Origin: Bacteroidota bacterium
Lineage (GTDB): Bacteria > Bacteroidota > Ignavibacteria > UBA10030 > UBA8401
Assembly: GCA_030824295.1 (NCBI GenBank)
Contig: JAVBYA010000076.1
Span: 1 to 5,370, forward strand
Length of the DNA stretch: 5,370 nucleotides
Direction: 5' to 3'
The position numbers and the translations under genes are program-made. Shown here one piece after another: positions 1 to 5,370 of the stretch. The notes under the pieces are model-generated. The model searched no databases and had not been told where the DNA came from. It saw only the letters and a program-made list of their open reading frames with translations. How positions within the stretch are numbered: position 1 is the stretch's first letter; the number at the start of each line of letters is the position of its first letter.

Positions 1-436
1 GCGATTCCGCCAACGCATCCGTGGATGGTGTTGCATACGGCGCCAGCGGAACATCTCCGAGTCCAACGACGACTTCCGGGAAGACATTCGGTGTCATCAC
101 AATGCCCGCGGCGGCCATTGCCGTGGCGTGGACAGGATGACAATGAACGACCGCATGGATATCGGGACGATGCCGGTAGATGAACAGGTGCATCTTGATC
201 TCGGTGGAAGGACGCCGGCTTCCGGAAACAATGGTACCGTCCATCGTCACTTCCACAAGGTCCTCTGCGCGGAGCATCCCTTTGTTCGTGCCGGAAGGTG
301 TGGTGAGGATCGTCCCGCCGGGAAGCCGTGCACTGATGTTGCCGTCCGTTGCGGCAACGAGGCCGCGCGCATCCACTCGGTGCGCGACGGCGATCAGTTG
401 TTCAGCGATGATTCGGCGGGGATCGGTCACGGTCAT
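1..436 (-). CDS. Class II aldolase/adducin-family protein, cut by the left window edge (3' end missing)
   Basis: The 145 visible residues are the N-terminal two thirds of a class II (zinc-dependent) aldolase, a family that includes L-fuculose-1-phosphate aldolase, ribulose-5-phosphate 4-epimerase and related sugar-phosphate lyases of the cytoplasm. Visible signatures are the phosphate-binding segment DGNISARLPGG (31-41) followed by TTPSGTNKG (45-53), the catalytic-type Glu in STE (77-79), and the metal-binding His pair in VVHCHP (H98 and H100). The third zinc His of the family would lie beyond the edge. LAPYATPST (131-139) fits the FucA/AraD-like branch better than MtnB, but the substrate cannot be decided. 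The ATG at 436 lies 11 bases after the metF stop, so the two are probably co-transcribed. Its ribosome site is weak (GGA four bases upstream). A TTG at 451 overlapping the metF stop (TTGA) is an alternative start that adds five residues. Family is confident, specificity is not. Confidence 0.9.
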   Translation of the reverse strand, partial: MTVTDPRRIIAEQLIAVAHRVDARGLVAATDGNISARLPGGTILTTPSGTNKGMLRAEDLVEVTMDGTIVSGSRRPSTEIKMHLFIYRHRPDIHAVVHCHPVHATAMAAAGIVMTPNVFPEVVVGLGDVPLAPYATPSTDALAES

Positions 437-447
437 TCGTCCAATGG

Positions 448-1356
448 TCAAGAGAGCGGTACGGGTGCGCGGCGCAGACTGTCGGACGATGTGATGCCGA
501 GCGAATCGTAGATCTTGAGCGTCGGCTTGGAACGGTTGAGTGTATAGAAATGAATGCCGGCGACGTTCCGGTCGATCAGGTCGCGCACCTGTTCGGTTGC
601 CCAGTGGATGCCCACCTTCTCCACATACTCGTCATCCTGCGCACGGGAGACGGCGCGGAGCAGTTTCGCCGGGAACCGGACACCGAGTGCCAGCTCCGCC
701 ATGCGGGCGAAACCTTTTCGTGACGTAACCGGCATGATGCCGGCGATGATCGGGACCTTGATACCGGCAATGTCGCACCGTTCGCAGAAATCGTAGTAGT
801 CGCTGTTCTGGAAGAAGAGCTGCGTGCAGATATAATCCGCACCTGCATCCACTTTCGCTTTCAGATTGTCGATCTCCTTCAGCCGGTTCGGCGTCGCCGG
901 ATGCCCTTCCGGAAAACCGGCAACACCGACACCCATGTTCGGAAAATTCTTTTTTATGAACGAGACCAATTCCGCTGCATAGGCGAACCCGTTCTCGGTC
1001 TGGGTGAACTGGGTTTGTCCTTTCGGCGGATCGCCGCGGAGCGCCATGATATTCTGGATACCGTTCTCATCGTATTTCTCCAGGATCCCGCGGATATCAT
1101 CCTTGCTTGCACCGACGCAGGTAAGATGCGGGACCATGGTTATCTGCGATTCCTTCTGCAGACGGACGACCAGATCGTGCGTCAACTGCCGGGTGGAACC
1201 GCCGGCACCGTAGGTGACGCTGACATACGACGGTTTCAACGGGGTCAGATCGTTGATGGAATCGAAGAGGACCTTGGAGGCCTCTTCCGTTTTCGGCGGG
1301 AAGAACTCGAAGCTGAAATGGGGTGCCGGTTGTTTCAGGATATCCGCGATATGCAT
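448..1356 (-). CDS. metF: 5,10-methylenetetrahydrofolate reductase
   Basis: This cytoplasmic flavoenzyme reduces 5,10-methylene-THF to 5-methyl-THF, the methyl donor for methionine synthesis. The 302 residues match the length of bacterial MetF (about 290-300). Visible signatures are FSFEFFPPKT near the N-terminus (catalytic Glu at 17), SVTYGAGGSTR (46-56), MALRGDPPKG (104-113, with the Asp that contacts flavin/folate), AGFPEGHP (146-153), the TQLFF strand (178-182) and HFYTLNR near the C-terminus (269-275). The reading frame is open upstream to 1413, but I choose the ATG at 1356: a GGAG ribosome site (1363-1366) sits six bases before it, conserved family sequence starts a few residues later, and the longer frame would have to be read through the promoter and hairpin. 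It is likely expressed from the promoter at 1404-1432 and followed in the same transcript by the aldolase gene. No C-terminal regulatory domain of the eukaryotic type is present. Confidence 0.96.
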   Translation of the reverse strand: MHIADILKQPAPHFSFEFFPPKTEEASKVLFDSINDLTPLKPSYVSVTYGAGGSTRQLTHDLVVRLQKESQITMVPHLTCVGASKDDIRGILEKYDENGIQNIMALRGDPPKGQTQFTQTENGFAYAAELVSFIKKNFPNMGVGVAGFPEGHPATPNRLKEIDNLKAKVDAGADYICTQLFFQNSDYYDFCERCDIAGIKVPIIAGIMPVTSRKGFARMAELALGVRFPAKLLRAVSRAQDDEYVEKVGIHWATEQVRDLIDRNVAGIHFYTLNRSKPTLKIYDSLGITSSDSLRRAPVPLS

Positions 1357-1362
1357 GCAATG

Positions 1363-1366
1363 CTCC
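1363..1366 (-). promoter_or_regulatory. Ribosome binding site that fixes the metF start
   Basis: Reading the minus strand, GGAG is followed by six bases and then the ATG at 1356. This is the clearest Shine-Dalgarno match in the window and decides the start against the in-frame upstream candidates, including the ATG at 1368, whose own second and third codons contain the site. Confidence 0.75.
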
Positions 1367-1372
1367 ATAAAT

Positions 1373-1401
1373 AAAAAATCCGTCCGGTGGTGCGGACGGA
1401 T
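1373..1401 (-). terminator. Intrinsic-terminator-like hairpin with T-run immediately before metF
   Basis: On the minus strand the arm ATCCGTCCG (1401-1393) is followed by a six-base loop CACCAC and the exact complementary arm CGGACGGAT (1386-1378). The final T of the stem plus five more give a run of six T (1378-1373). This is a perfect 9-bp, GC-rich stem with a U-tract on the minus strand only. It lies about 50 bases after the stop of the small zinc-knuckle gene, so it can end that transcript. It also lies downstream of, and partly overlaps the start region of, the predicted metF promoter, so it could act as a leader hairpin or attenuator for metF. Structure is seen directly; its role is inferred. 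Confidence 0.7.
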
Positions 1402-1403
1402 AC

Positions 1404-1432
1404 AGTATAACAAAAATGCCGGTGTTGTTCAA
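1404..1432 (-). promoter_or_regulatory. Predicted sigma70-type promoter for metF and the aldolase gene
   Basis: On the minus strand a -35 box TTGAAC (1432-1427) is separated by 17 bases, the optimal spacing, from a -10 box TATACT (1409-1404). Five of six bases match the classical TATAAT and four of six match TTGACA. The expected start is near 1396-1398, inside the first arm of the hairpin at 1378-1401, giving a 5' leader of about 40 bases before the metF ATG. If the host is a true Bacteroidota its primary sigma factor prefers a different consensus, so activity there is less sure. Confidence 0.6.
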
Positions 1433-1433
1433 T

Positions 1434-1450
1434 GCAGCCGCCGGTGCTGC
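1434..1450. other. Short inverted repeat after the zinc-knuckle gene
   Basis: GCAGC at 1434-1438 and its complement GCTGC at 1446-1450 flank a seven-base GC-rich loop, starting two bases beyond the stop codon of the upstream gene. There is no T-run on either side, so it does not look like a terminator. It may be chance in GC-rich sequence. Confidence 0.25.
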
Positions 1451-1452
1451 GC

Positions 1453-1782
1453 TTATTTATTGAGGATGTCCTTGTACGTCCGCTCTGTCCGGTCCAGATC
1501 CCGTTCGAACTCCACCAGCTGGATCAGATCGAAGATGAGGGGACCGAACGCCTTATCGTGCAGGTTCACGATATCCATATGTTTCGGACAGAGGGTCACG
1601 CCGTTCTTATAGAGAGTCTCCCCTTGTGCCGGCGAACCGTTCTCCGTTTCGATCAGGAAGAGCACATCGATACCGGACGCACTTCCGCAGCCGGGCCATT
1701 GGCAGCACTTCTTGTCGCGCTGCAGCACGTAGCGGCGGATATCATCATTGTGCGAAGAATGTCGGTTGCTCGGTGGCGGCAT
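1453..1782 (-). CDS. Small HNH-like zinc-knuckle protein, probably lacking nuclease residues
   Basis: A 109-residue protein with no signal peptide or membrane segment. Residues 15-33 (IRRYVLQRDKKCCQWPGCG) match the opening of many HNH endonucleases, where RD..CCQ.PGC supplies the first zinc ligands (C26 or C27, and C32). A second knuckle, LCPKH (64-68), supplies C65 and H68. Between them the usual Asp-His of the HNH core is missing: the segment reads IDVLFLIETENG (38-49), keeping an Asp at 39 but with no His. N60 lies where the central Asn might be. The last 40 residues are a charged helix-like segment (DLIQLVEFERDLDRTERTY) with no domain I recognise. The frame is open to a TTG at 1848, but the ATG at 1782 is preferred because GAGA lies four bases before it and a possible promoter lies inside the extra 5' sequence. 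It is either a degenerate HNH used for zinc or nucleic-acid binding, or an unrelated zinc protein. Function unknown. Confidence 0.8.
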   Translation of the reverse strand: MPPPSNRHSSHNDDIRRYVLQRDKKCCQWPGCGSASGIDVLFLIETENGSPAQGETLYKNGVTLCPKHMDIVNLHDKAFGPLIFDLIQLVEFERDLDRTERTYKDILNK

Positions 1783-1804
1783 AGTGTCTCGAATAAGTCC
1801 CGTC

Positions 1805-1832
1805 AATATAGAGTATTTCCGGTGGAAGGCAA
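1805..1832 (-). promoter_or_regulatory. Possible promoter for the small zinc-knuckle gene
   Basis: On the minus strand TTGCCT (1832-1827), a 16-base spacer and TATATT (1810-1805) resemble -35 and -10 boxes. The predicted start would lie about 15-20 bases before the ATG at 1782. It occupies the 69-base gap between the lipid-kinase stop and that ATG, which contains no terminator, so read-through from the upstream genes is also possible. Confidence 0.4.
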
Positions 1833-1851
1833 GAGACGATCGGCACAAAAA

Positions 1852-2769
1852 TCATGCTTTGTGAGGGAGCACCACCCTCAGTGCGCCGGGCAGCAGCGAT
1901 ATTTCGGCACGGATCACCTGCCAGCCGAAGATCTCGCCGTCGCCGTGCACCGGAAAACCGTCCGGATTCTGGATGAACAGATCCTTCGTTTCGAAGGATT
2001 CGATGTTCTTCTTTCCAAGATGTGTCCCGGTCATCACCGAGGGAAGTATCGGAAGGATCTTCATGATGGACGTGCCGGTCACACCGCACACTTCGAACTT
2101 GCCGTCATCCGGCACAGCATTCGGCGTCAGTTTGAACCCTCCCCCTTCCCACTTGCCGTTCCCCACACAGATCAGGAAGTAGTATTTCTGCCAGTGTTCG
2201 CCGTTGACGCGGACGGTGAAGTAGTGCGGCTTGTATCCTGCGAGCGTGCGGAGGAGCGCCGTCAGATAAAGCGGGATACCGCGCATCCATTTGATGGCGC
2301 TCACCTTCCGCGCGACGGCGGCATCGAAACCAAGTCCGATGGAATTGAAGAAGAACCGCCGGGTGATCTCTCCGTCCCCATGCATCATCTTCACGGCGCC
2401 GACATCGTAGTTGCCGATCACCGGTTCGTGCAGCAGCCGGATGAGATGTGCCGGATCGGACGGAGCATTGACCATGCGTGCGAAATCATTGCCGGACCCT
2501 TCGCTCATCACCGCCAGCGCCGCATTCGTATTGACAAGACCGGAAGCGACCTCGTTCACCGTACCGTCACCCCCCACAGCGACAACGACGGACGATTCCG
2601 CACTGGCCGCTTTGGCAAGTTCCGTGGCATGACCGCGTGCATTCGTCACCTGGAACGTATAATTGAGTGTGGATTGTTCCAGTGCGGAACGGAGCGCAGC
2701 ATGGATATGCCTGGCTTTACCGCGTCCCGCAACAGGATTGAGGATGAACGTGATGTGGTGTGAGGTCAT
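1852..2769 (-). CDS. Diacylglycerol kinase-family (YegS/DgkB/BmrU type) lipid kinase
   Basis: A 305-residue member of the bacterial DAGK-catalytic family, which phosphorylates diacylglycerol or related lipid alcohols with ATP at the inner membrane surface. Length is typical (about 290-310). In order one sees the opening strand with ILNPVAGRGKA (9-19), the nucleotide-binding GGDGTVNEV (66-74), the second Gly-rich loop SEGSGNDFAR (89-98; GTGNDFAR in many relatives), then the beta-sandwich C-terminal domain with NSIGLGFDA (142-150), GNGKWEGGGF (203-212), PDDGKFEV (220-227, a metal-site region in DgkB) and HGDGE (275-279, with a conserved Asp and Glu). No signal peptide is seen. The ATG at 2769 overlaps the permease stop as ATGA, so translation is likely coupled; the frame is open further upstream to 2901 but that part lies inside the permease gene and lacks family sequence. 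Whether it makes phosphatidic acid or acts on another lipid cannot be told from sequence. Confidence 0.93.
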   Translation of the reverse strand: MTSHHITFILNPVAGRGKARHIHAALRSALEQSTLNYTFQVTNARGHATELAKAASAESSVVVAVGGDGTVNEVASGLVNTNAALAVMSEGSGNDFARMVNAPSDPAHLIRLLHEPVIGNYDVGAVKMMHGDGEITRRFFFNSIGLGFDAAVARKVSAIKWMRGIPLYLTALLRTLAGYKPHYFTVRVNGEHWQKYYFLICVGNGKWEGGGFKLTPNAVPDDGKFEVCGVTGTSIMKILPILPSVMTGTHLGKKNIESFETKDLFIQNPDGFPVHGDGEIFGWQVIRAEISLLPGALRVVLPHKA

Positions 2770-3983
2770 TCGTACCGGAGCGCGTCGATAGGATTCAGTT
2801 GGGCCGCCTTCCGGGCGGGATAGAGTCCAAAGAAGATACCGACCGCTGCAGAGAATGCGAAGGCCAGGATGATGGATGCCGGTGAGACCATCGTGGTCCA
2901 TCCGGCAAGCGCCGAGATGAGACTCGATGAGACCACTCCGAGCAGCACACCGATGAGTCCGCCCAGCAGACTGAGCACCACTGCTTCGATGAGGAACTGC
3001 ATCAGAATGTTATGACCGGTCGCACCGATCGCCATACGGATCCCTATCTCTTTGGTTCGTTCGGTCACCGAGACGAGCATGATGTTCATGATCCCGATGC
3101 CGCCGACAATAAGGGAAATTGATGCGATGGATGCAAGCAAAATCGTCAGCACCTGCGAGGTGGATTGCGCCGCGGTGGCGATCTCCGTCTGGCTCCGCAC
3201 GGTGAAATCGTTCTCGTCCCACGGCTGGAGTTTATGGCGGACACGCAGAAGTTCGGTGATCTGGCTCTGTGCATCGGGCATCGCCTCCTCCGATATAGCG
3301 GAGGCGAGGATGCTGCCGAGGTATGTCTGTCCGGTCATCTTCTTCTGCACCGTGGTGTACGGCGCGATGATGATGTCGTCCTGGTCCGTTCCCTGCGCGG
3401 ATTGTCCTTTCATCGAAAGCACACCGACGATCTTGAACGGCATTTTTTTGATACGAATGATGGAACCGACCGGGTCCGCTCCTTTGAACAGGTTGTCCGC
3501 GATCGTCTGACCGATCACACAGACCTTGGTCGCACCGCGCACGTCGGCCTCCGTGAAGTACTGACCGCTCGCCACCGGCCAGCTGCGGATGGCGAAATAT
3601 TCGGGCGTCGCGCCGATCACACTGGCGCGCCAGTTCTGTTCCTGGTAGACGATCTGTGCGCCGTCCCGTACGGAAGGACTTGCCAGCGCCACGGACGGAC
3701 ATTGCGTCTGAATGGCGATGAGATCCTCCGGGGTGATGGATGCGGAGGTTCCTGTGCCGGAGCGGACCCCGCCCTGATTGAAGGAGCCGGGGAAGATGAG
3801 GATCACGTTCGTACCGAGTGAGGCGATCTGCTGCTTGATGTTCTGCTGGGCACCGGTGCCGATGGCCATCATTGCGATCACCGCACCGACGCCGATGATG
3901 ATGCCAAGCATCGTCAGGAACGAACGCACTTTATTGCGCGTGAGCGAATTGACGGCTATATCAAAGATATCGAGAATGCCCAT
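2766..3983 (-). CDS. MacB-type ABC transporter permease (MacB_PCD plus FtsX domains)
   Basis: A 405-residue inner-membrane permease of the MacB/LolC/FtsX superfamily, which with an ATPase and a periplasmic adaptor drives export or extrusion from the periplasm rather than classical substrate passage. The N-terminus has the short amphipathic start and first membrane helix (about 20-42, FLTMLGIIIGVGAVIAMMAI). A periplasmic core domain follows (about 45-275), then three membrane helices at roughly 277-304, 328-354 and 368-388. The family signature GGIGIMNIMLVSVTERTKEI (294-313), the following GIRMAIGA (314-321) and the C-terminal PARKAAQLNPIDALRYE (389-405) are textbook. It carries no ATPase domain, unlike E. 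coli MacB, in which ATPase and permease are one chain. The ATG at 3983 is supported by homology; no clear Shine-Dalgarno is visible before it. The adaptor gene lies 63 bases upstream and the lipid kinase overlaps its end. The exported substrate is unknown. Confidence 0.95.
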   Translation of the reverse strand: MGILDIFDIAVNSLTRNKVRSFLTMLGIIIGVGAVIAMMAIGTGAQQNIKQQIASLGTNVILIFPGSFNQGGVRSGTGTSASITPEDLIAIQTQCPSVALASPSVRDGAQIVYQEQNWRASVIGATPEYFAIRSWPVASGQYFTEADVRGATKVCVIGQTIADNLFKGADPVGSIIRIKKMPFKIVGVLSMKGQSAQGTDQDDIIIAPYTTVQKKMTGQTYLGSILASAISEEAMPDAQSQITELLRVRHKLQPWDENDFTVRSQTEIATAAQSTSQVLTILLASIASISLIVGGIGIMNIMLVSVTERTKEIGIRMAIGATGHNILMQFLIEAVVLSLLGGLIGVLLGVVSSSLISALAGWTTMVSPASIILAFAFSAAVGIFFGLYPARKAAQLNPIDALRYE

Positions 3984-4046
3984 AGGACCGGTTCTGCAAA
4001 AAAATGATTCAGTGTACGTTCGATCGGGAAATTTTATCCGCTTCGG
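3984..4046 (-). other. 63-base gap between adaptor and permease genes
   Basis: On the minus strand this holds a T-rich stretch (T7 at 4002-4008) but no stem in front of it that would make a terminator, and no convincing promoter. No Shine-Dalgarno match stands before the permease ATG. Co-transcription of the two genes is therefore the simplest reading. Confidence 0.45.
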
Positions 4047-5366
4047 TCAGAAGCGCCGCGGCATTCCGCCGCCGCCGGTGTTCCGCTGCTGATTGAACGG
4101 CGACGAACTCTGCGCTGACTGCGGCTTCTGCGCGATGGTCCCGACAACGATCTCTTTCCCCTCTTCGATCCTCCCGCGCACGACCTCGGTGAACGTTCCG
4201 TCCGAGATCCCTGTCCGCACCATCACCGGTTCCAGTTTCTTCCGTTCGTTCATCACCCAGATGCGGTTGATGCCGCGCTGCTGCATCCGGCGCTGTATCG
4301 CCTGCGGATCTCCTCCGCCTCCGCCCATACCGCCGCCCGGACCTCCTCCTTCACGCTGCATCCGCTCTCCGAACTGCCGGCGGCGTTCGCTCCGTACAGA
4401 ATCACCTCCGCCGCCCTGCTGCGTTGTATCCCTCTGCGTTTCGATGTATTCTTCCGGAGGATTGAAGCGAAGTGCGACGGTCGGCACGCGCAGGACCGCT
4501 TCCTTCCGGTTGATCAGGATGGTCACCGTTGCCGTCATGCCGGGCATCAGATTCAGGTCCGGGTTCGGCACATCGATGATCACCGTATAGTTCACCACGT
4601 TCTGTTCCACCTTCGGGGAAAGACGCACCTGGCGCACCTTCCCGCGGAAGGTCTGTTCCGGGTACGCGTCAACGGTGAAGGTGACATCCTGCTGCTCTTC
4701 CACCTTGCCGATATCCGCTTCATCCACATTCGCCTGCACCTGCATCTTGGTCAGGTCGTTGGCGATGGTGAAGAGTGTCGGAGCGGAGAGACTCGCCGCA
4801 ACGGTCTGTCCGACATCCACTGCGCGCGAGATCACCACGCCGTCGATCGGGGATTTGATGGTGGCATACCGGAGGTTGATCTTTGCCCGCTCCACTTGTG
4901 CAACGGACTGTTTCCGTGCCGCATCGTTCGCTTCGAACTGCGCCATGGCCGCATCATAATCCGCCTGCGATGCAAGATTCTTCTCCACCAGCGTTTTGAT
5001 CCGCTCGTAGCTCCGCTTCGCTTCGTTGTACTGCGCTGTCGTCCGCTGCAGGCTCGCCTCAGCATCGCGCACGCTCGCTTCCAGGAAGGTCGGATCGATC
5101 TGCGCCACGATCTCCCCTTTGGAGACCTTGTCGTTGAAGTCCACATTCACTTTCTGCAAGGTGCCGGAGACCTGCGAACCGACCTGCACGGTGCGGACCG
5201 CGCTCAGCGTTCCGGTGGCAGTGACGACCACCTGCATATCGCCGCGGGAGACCTTCTCGTAGCGGAACTGGATCTCTTCCGCATCGCTCTTGGAATAAAA
5301 ATAATAACCGGTGGTCGAACCCAGGATCAGGACCGCAGCCGCCGTATAGATGATCGATTTCTTCAT
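4047..5366 (-). CDS. Periplasmic adaptor (membrane-fusion) protein, MacA/HlyD type
   Basis: A 439-residue adaptor that would link an inner-membrane ABC permease of MacB type to an outer-membrane channel. An N-terminal membrane anchor (about 5-24, after MKK) has no lipobox Cys. The first half-lipoyl and barrel strands include VTATGTLSAVRTVQVGSQVS (48-67), then the other half at VDFNDKVSKGEIVAQID (75-91). A helical hairpin (about 95-168) has heptad-like charge, and the second lipoyl half is IKSPIDGVVISRAVDVGQTV (170-189). Beta-barrel and membrane-proximal strands follow (about 205-305), including LMPGMTATVTI (273-283). Residues about 309-366 form a Gly-, Gln- and Arg-rich insertion with G4, G3 and G5 runs that interrupts the membrane-proximal domain, which resumes at RIWVMNERKKLEPV (368-381). 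The tail after 412 is Gln/Ser/Gly-rich. The ATG at 5366 is four bases from the window edge, so its ribosome site cannot be seen. Family is certain; drug, lipid or peptide substrate is not. Confidence 0.95.
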   Translation of the reverse strand: MKKSIIYTAAAVLILGSTTGYYFYSKSDAEEIQFRYEKVSRGDMQVVVTATGTLSAVRTVQVGSQVSGTLQKVNVDFNDKVSKGEIVAQIDPTFLEASVRDAEASLQRTTAQYNEAKRSYERIKTLVEKNLASQADYDAAMAQFEANDAARKQSVAQVERAKINLRYATIKSPIDGVVISRAVDVGQTVAASLSAPTLFTIANDLTKMQVQANVDEADIGKVEEQQDVTFTVDAYPEQTFRGKVRQVRLSPKVEQNVVNYTVIIDVPNPDLNLMPGMTATVTILINRKEAVLRVPTVALRFNPPEEYIETQRDTTQQGGGGDSVRSERRRQFGERMQREGGGPGGGMGGGGGDPQAIQRRMQQRGINRIWVMNERKKLEPVMVRTGISDGTFTEVVRGRIEEGKEIVVGTIAQKPQSAQSSSPFNQQRNTGGGGMPRRF

Positions 5367-5370
5367 TGTA

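Noticed and set aside
1357..1413. N-terminal extension of MetF to the frame start at 1413
   Set aside because: It would be coded by the hairpin and ribosome-site region, adds 19 residues unlike MetF, and the GGAG-spaced ATG at 1356 explains the start better.
1357..1452. A SAM or cobalamin riboswitch before metF
   Set aside because: The gap is under 100 bases and the predicted leader about 40, too short for these aptamers. Only a simple hairpin is visible.
1432..2763. A 443-codon plus-strand open frame antisense to the lipid kinase and the zinc-knuckle gene
   Set aside because: Its translation is rich in His and Arg with no recognisable domain, and it mirrors two minus-strand genes, one with clear family motifs. 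Such long antisense frames arise readily opposite GC-rich genes.
2770..2901. 44-residue N-terminal extension of the lipid kinase
   Set aside because: It lies inside the permease gene and the family's first strand begins just after the ATG at 2769, which forms a typical ATGA overlap.
3165..3821. A 218-codon plus-strand open frame antisense to the permease
   Set aside because: No domain or membrane pattern, strongly charged composition, and it lies wholly within a canonical permease gene.
4002..4008. T7 run on the minus strand as a terminator between adaptor and permease
   Set aside because: No GC-rich stem precedes the run, so it lacks the structure of an intrinsic terminator.

Overview
The window is one strand-consistent block of ordinary bacterial chromosome. 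All six genes lie on the minus strand, so transcription runs from base 5370 towards base 1. Base composition is GC-rich (by eye in the mid-50s percent). The protein style resembles the Bacteroidota/Ignavibacteriota side of the tree: a Gly/Gln-rich adaptor of a MacA/MacB-type exporter, a YegS/DgkB-type lipid kinase and a short MetF. This placement is an impression from the proteins, held with low confidence; there is no rRNA or marker gene to fix it.

In transcription order there are two parts. The first (5366 to 1852) is an export and lipid cluster: a membrane-fusion protein (MacA/HlyD type), a MacB-type ABC permease 63 bases later, and a diacylglycerol-kinase-family lipid kinase whose ATG overlaps the permease stop codon (ATGA). 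No ATPase subunit is present between adaptor and permease, so the transporter must take its ATPase from outside the window.

The second part (1782 to 1) begins with a small protein of 109 residues carrying a Cys/His zinc-knuckle scaffold like that of HNH endonucleases, but without the usual catalytic Asp-His. A compact control region of about 95 bases follows, holding a good sigma70-like promoter that overlaps a perfect 9-bp GC-rich hairpin with a T-run. Next is metF (5,10-methylenetetrahydrofolate reductase), followed after only 11 bases by a class II aldolase-family gene that runs off the left edge.

The genes form two or three transcription units. The adaptor, permease and lipid kinase are probably co-transcribed; the small zinc-knuckle gene has a possible promoter of its own; metF and the aldolase form a likely pair. 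I see no mobile element, CRISPR array, tRNA, rRNA or convincing undescribed system. The most interesting points are the interlocked terminator/promoter before metF and the degenerate HNH-like protein.
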